A stretch of 64,000 bases of DNA from positions 1-64,000 of the forward strand of contig VCJN01001737.1 in the NCBI GenBank assembly GCA_006384855.1, written 5' to 3'. The position numbers and the translations under genes were made by a program. The notes beneath the pieces are model-generated. The model ran no database searches, was not told the origin of the DNA, and saw nothing but the letters and a program-made list of their open reading frames with translations. Source of the stretch: Tetraselmis striata. Taxonomy: Eukaryota; Chlorophyta; Chlorodendrophyceae; Chlorodendrales; Chlorodendraceae. Positions 60,621-64,000 of the stretch are shown here, piece by piece (position 1 is the stretch's first letter; each line of letters begins with the position of its first letter).

Positions 60621-60744
60621 CCGCGACAGCTTTCGGATTTTAAACGCGCGCGTTTGAGGGAAAAAATAAAATCTCCGGGGGTATATAAAGCGAGCAACCA
60701 TGACACCCCCAGGCATTTCCTCTTCTTCCACCAACTCCGCCACC
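60621..60744. promoter_or_regulatory. Divergent promoter: CG palindrome and TATA box
   Basis: AAACGCGCGCGTTT at 60642-60655 repeats the palindrome upstream of the recombinase gene. TATATAAA at 60682-60689 precedes the pol-helicase gene. An ATG at 60700 is only 18 bases from the TATA start, probably upstream of the transcript start; the ATG at 60745 (CACCATGG) is the likelier one. Confidence 0.65.
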
Positions 60745-63189
60745 ATGGCCCCCGCCAACGAGATAAAGCTCACCGAGACCTACCATGACCTGGGGTTCCT
60801 CAAGAAGCTCGCGAATCAGGGGCATGGCTCCCGGGTGATGCCCGAGCACCAGGCGGTCGGCAAGAACATCCTCAAGCGCCTCCGCGGCAAGGACACCTCA
60901 GAGGTTGGCTACCGGCAGAGGATCTACGCTGTCGGCAACGGCAGGTCGACAGCTATCGGGCGCTTGTGGCCAAAGCAACAACGGTTCGTGTGCTACCAAA
61001 ACATGCTCGGCTCCATGCGCCGATCCTTGGCTGCCGGCAAGTATGTGGAGGTCGACATGGCCAACGCCCACTTCAAGTTGTTGGCCGGTGTGTATCCTGA
61101 GGCGGCGGCTATCAACGAGTACTGTGACGGCCGGGCGGAGCATCTCCGTGAGGTGGCGGAGGCGGCGGATTGCCCCAAGTGGCAGGCCAAGACCTTGTTC
61201 ATCATCATGGCGTTCGGTGGCTCCGTCGACACTTGGAAGGCCGAGTTCAACGTTGCCGACGACCTGGAGCTCCCGGCCATCGTTGGAAAGGTCAAGTCGG
61301 CCATCGACACGTGCAAGGCGCTCTTCGAGACCGATGATGCTAACCTGAAATACATCCGGGCTGCCAAATCGAAGAACCAAGCCACCGGTAAGGCATGGGA
61401 GAACACGGCCTTCTCCCTGTGGCTCCAGGACTTGGAGGCAAAGTGTATGGTGGAAGCCATCCGGTACTTGCAAGCGGCCGACGTCCACGTCGCTTCGCTT
61501 ATTCATGATGGCGCCCTCATTGCGGCGGAGGACCAAGAGAGGGTGGATATTGAGGCGTTGGGCGAGCACGTGAGGAACTCTACGGGCCTCAAGTGTTCCT
61601 TCGCGATGAAGCCTCTGGAGCTCGACGAAGAGGATATGGCATGGAAGGCGCTTGTAGAGGAGGGCTACGCCGACCCGGCTGCGGCAAGGGAGTCGGCTCG
61701 TTCGAGGCGCGACGCAACGACCAACCTCATCGTCGATGCCGGCACGGAGGGTGGCCACCGCTTGCTTGGCAAGCTTTTCCAAGAGATGTTCCCCAAACGC
61801 TTTGCGTACCTTGGCAAGGTCGATGGGTGGTTCGGCTTTCGCTCGCCGCGGTGGGTCGCCATGCAAGGCGATACCGAGGAGTTGATGCACTTAATGGACA
61901 ACGATTTGCACTCGCTCATCTCGACAACCGTCAACGATCTCAAATCGGAGGAGTTGTGCATCGAGAAAGATGTCGAGGCTGCTAGCAAGCTACTGGATCG
62001 TATCGCTCAGCTCCCGTTCAAGAACGACTTGGTCAAGCAGCTTCGCGTGCTTTACAAGGTTGCGGACCCTGGCAAGTGGCTTAGCAGCCTCGACAGCAAC
62101 AACAACCTGCTCGGATTTGAGGACTGTGTGTACGATTTCAATGAGTCGTGCTTCCGTGAAGGCCGCCCGGAGGACATGGTGTCGATGAGCACCGGGCACA
62201 AGCGCGGCGACATGGAGATGTACATGGCAGGGAGCGACATCGGCGGAGAGATCTTCAACTCTATCGAGAGCATGCACGAGTCCGGGGATGTGCTTTGGTA
62301 CGTGCTAAAGAACCTGGCGACAAGCGTTGTCGGAAACCGTCCCAACGACCGATTTCAGATTTGGAGCGGCACCGGAGCTAACGGTAAAGGCTTGACCAAG
62401 AACCTCGTCGGGAGCGCGTTCGGCGATTACTACTACGAGCCGACTGCCGGCCTCTTCGCCTCCCGGTCGGTGTCTGGCTCGGTGTTGAGCTCCGAGCTCG
62501 CAAAGTTGAAGGGCAAGCGGATTTGCATAGCCTCGGAGGCTGAGCCTGGCGACAAGCTTCGCGCCGGTTTGCTCAAGCAGTGTACCGGCCACGACCTCAT
62601 CCAGGCCCGCGACCTGTACAAGAGCGCCACCGAGTTCCGGTGCCTCGCCAACATCGTTCTATGCTTCAACGAGATCCCAGGCGTGGACGACAGCTCCGGC
62701 GGGATCGAGCGCCGGCTGGATTTGATCCGCCATCCCTACAAGTTCGTCGACAACCCGACTCTCGCGCACGAGAAGCTGGTCGGCCGGACCCTCCAAAGCA
62801 AGTTCTCGAGCAAGGAGTACGGCGCTGCCTTCCTCGGTGCGCTCATCATAATCCACAACGAGCACGGATTCGATTTCGAGACCCCGGCGTCAGTAAAGCA
62901 GGAGGCCCGCGAGTACCTCGGAGAGAACGACGTGCTCGGACAATTCGTGGCAAAGTACTACGAGGAAAGCAATGAATACAGTGACCATATCAAGCTGACC
63001 GAAATGTGGGAAGTGCTGCGTAGCGACCAAGGCATGTACACTGCGTTGGAGATGAGATACCCTCGGCAACTGAGCGAAAAGCTGAAGATGAAGGGGTTTA
63101 CCGTAAAACCCCTTGGCGGCTCGGCCCACCTTCGCTACTTCAAGCGTCGGGCCTTGAACGTAGTGGTTGACAATTGCGATGAGTCATGA
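60745..63189 (+). CDS. TVpol-S3H replication protein (family A-like polymerase fused to superfamily 3 helicase)
   Basis: 814 residues from the ATG at 60745 (829 if 60700 is used). Polymerase motif A is VDMANAHFKLLA (Asp104), motif B QAKTLFIIMAFGGS (147-160) and motif C LIHDGALI (His-Asp 254-255), matching the transposon-viral family A-like polymerase seen in virophages and PLVs. From about residue 460 a D5-type region leads to the helicase: Walker A GTGANGKGLT (about 542-551), then an acidic Walker B region (CIASEAEPG) and GGIERRLDLI (about 650). This one protein could prime, unwind and copy viral DNA. It is intact. Confidence 0.85.
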   Translation: MAPANEIKLTETYHDLGFLKKLANQGHGSRVMPEHQAVGKNILKRLRGKDTSEVGYRQRIYAVGNGRSTAIGRLWPKQQRFVCYQNMLGSMRRSLAAGKYVEVDMANAHFKLLAGVYPEAAAINEYCDGRAEHLREVAEAADCPKWQAKTLFIIMAFGGSVDTWKAEFNVADDLELPAIVGKVKSAIDTCKALFETDDANLKYIRAAKSKNQATGKAWENTAFSLWLQDLEAKCMVEAIRYLQAADVHVASLIHDGALIAAEDQERVDIEALGEHVRNSTGLKCSFAMKPLELDEEDMAWKALVEEGYADPAAARESARSRRDATTNLIVDAGTEGGHRLLGKLFQEMFPKRFAYLGKVDGWFGFRSPRWVAMQGDTEELMHLMDNDLHSLISTTVNDLKSEELCIEKDVEAASKLLDRIAQLPFKNDLVKQLRVLYKVADPGKWLSSLDSNNNLLGFEDCVYDFNESCFREGRPEDMVSMSTGHKRGDMEMYMAGSDIGGEIFNSIESMHESGDVLWYVLKNLATSVVGNRPNDRFQIWSGTGANGKGLTKNLVGSAFGDYYYEPTAGLFASRSVSGSVLSSELAKLKGKRICIASEAEPGDKLRAGLLKQCTGHDLIQARDLYKSATEFRCLANIVLCFNEIPGVDDSSGGIERRLDLIRHPYKFVDNPTLAHEKLVGRTLQSKFSSKEYGAAFLGALIIIHNEHGFDFETPASVKQEAREYLGENDVLGQFVAKYYEESNEYSDHIKLTEMWEVLRSDQGMYTALEMRYPRQLSEKLKMKGFTVKPLGGSAHLRYFKRRALNVVVDNCDES

Positions 63190-63242
63190 ATACTCTATCT
63201 ATGTAACCACGCGCCCCGTTTTGAGCTTGTTATTGGCGTGGT

Positions 63243-64000
63243 TTGGTCCCGGAGTGCTTGGGCGGGCCTGGATGCGAACGAATTTGCCAAGGCTTGGAGG
63301 CGTGAGGTGGGATGGAAGGTGGGATAGGTGGGATGGAAGGTGGGATAGGTGGGGGTCATCCCACCTTCGTGTTTTAGCCCGATATCGACATGATTCTCAC
63401 TATTTCCTAGTCGATAAAGTAATAGAAGGTGGGATAGGTGGGATAGAATGGAGAAAGTTTTTTGTAGAGCCATGCAAATTCATATTTATTTTGCAAAATG
63501 AATTTGCAAAGAAATACCATAGAAAAAAAGGTTTTGGCTTTTATCCCACCTTGGACCCTTTGTTCGACATGAAAAATACAAAAATCACGTTGGTATCGGG
63601 CTAAAAGGCTAGGTGGGATGATCCCACCTCCATCCCACCTTCCATCCCCCCTTGGCGGCAACTCCGATGAAAGATTTTTGCAAAATCATTTGGTCATACA
63701 CCTTGAGCGGGCGTGCCTGGAGCGAATGGTGTGCCAATTTTCCGCCACAGAAAATCATGTTTCTGCGCCCAACGATACATTGAAGACAGTTGAAGCTTTC
63801 GTGTGAATTTCAGGAGCTTCCATAGTGGCAGCGCGATGGTTCATGTAGTCGATGTCGCACCTCGCCCACCCCGCGTAGTGGTGGTCGGCAAAGCGGTATC
63901 GGGCTGAAAATTTTTAAATGATTACATGTTTTGCTGGTCGACGAGCTGCTGCCCTTTTTTGTAAATCACACCAGTACAGTTGGTCGACGAGGTGCTACTA
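63243..64000. repeat. Right terminal inverted repeat of PLV-2 (cut by the window)
   Basis: Reverse complement of 42136-41369. The polymerase-helicase gene ends 54 bp before it. The repeat is still matching at the last base, so neither its full length nor the target-site duplication can be read. Confidence 0.92.

Larger units (their letters stand above)
41369..64000. mobile_element. PLV-2: apparently intact Polinton-like virus, right end cut by the window
   Basis: It is bounded by inverted repeats at 41369-42136 and 63243-64000. Genes between them cover the PLV core: MCP, penton, packaging ATPase, tyrosine recombinase and a TVpol-S3H replication protein, plus fibre and surface proteins. No protein-primed polymerase B, retroviral-type integrase or cysteine protease was found, which places it with PLVs rather than Polinton/Mavericks. 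All genes except one duplicate MCP and one truncated duplicate are open. Without the internal duplication it would be about 17.2 kb. Confidence 0.9.

Noticed and set aside
60700..60744. ATG at 60700 as the replication-protein start
   Set aside because: It lies only 18 bases from the TATA box and has a poorer context than the CACCATGG at 60745. It stays possible but is less likely.
60898..61890. 330-codon minus-strand frame
   Set aside because: It is antisense to the polymerase domain of TVpol-S3H and contains no recognisable motif.
41369..64000. Polinton/Maverick with polymerase B, retroviral-type integrase and cysteine protease
   Set aside because: None of these genes was found; the polymerase is TVpol-like and the integrase a tyrosine recombinase.

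Overview
The window looks like nuclear DNA of a unicellular alga or related protist. The evidence is GT-AG introns in protein genes, TTTAGGG-type telomere-like repeats, several satellite families, MULE, Harbinger-like, LINE-like and tyrosine-recombinase transposons, and two integrated Polinton-like viruses (PLVs). A sulfotransferase and a PC-esterase (TBL-like) gene fit an alga with sulfated or acylated surface glycans. I cannot name the species; haptophyte, green alga (Tetraselmis-like) or stramenopile are all possible.

Layout. 1-1366 is a 182-bp satellite and 1377-2030 a duplicated block of CATATG-centred palindromes. 2118-4567 (-) is a four-exon host-type gene whose third intron holds a 248-bp tandem repeat. 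5131-5166 is telomere-like sequence abutting PLV-1 (5167-13445), a decaying PLV with methyltransferase, two fibronectin/discoidin-like surface proteins, penton, major capsid protein (MCP), a small hydrophobic protein, a Gly-rich basic protein and a packaging ATPase; at least four of its genes carry a single stop or frameshift. 13446-15303 has short repeats and a small TATA-preceded gene. 15304-20626 is a 2.6-kb-arm palindrome of MULE plus Harbinger-like sequence, and the right MULE runs on to 21316. 21446-23241 is a LINE 3' remnant, and 23234-26185 a gag-like plus tyrosine-recombinase element without reverse transcriptase. 26186-31828 contains a fragmented multicopy host gene family, three tandem-repeat arrays and one reconstructable four-exon gene. 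32360-33400 holds a copied element end and a tRNA-like SINE head. 34127-34969 (+) and 35625-36809 (-) are two convergent host genes, the sulfotransferase and the PC-esterase. 37648-41368 holds another Harbinger-like fragment and satellites.

41369 to the window end (64000) is PLV-2, an apparently intact PLV with terminal inverted repeats (TIRs) of at least 758 bp. A leftward structural module (surface proteins, SLATT-like membrane protein, penton, MCP, small hydrophobic protein, SAP protein, ATPase) and a rightward module (structural protein, collagen-like fibre, tyrosine recombinase, TVpol-S3H replication protein) diverge from a 30-bp promoter region at 54032-54061. Its left 5.44 kb is present twice in tandem, nearly identical, with one MCP copy frameshifted at the C terminus. 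The two PLVs are colinear across the capsid module, so each helps annotate the other: packaging ATPase, MCP, penton and small proteins build and fill the virion; FN3, discoidin-like and collagen-like proteins probably decorate it; the recombinase integrates it; and TVpol-S3H replicates it. All assignments come from motif reading and comparison within this window; no database search was run.
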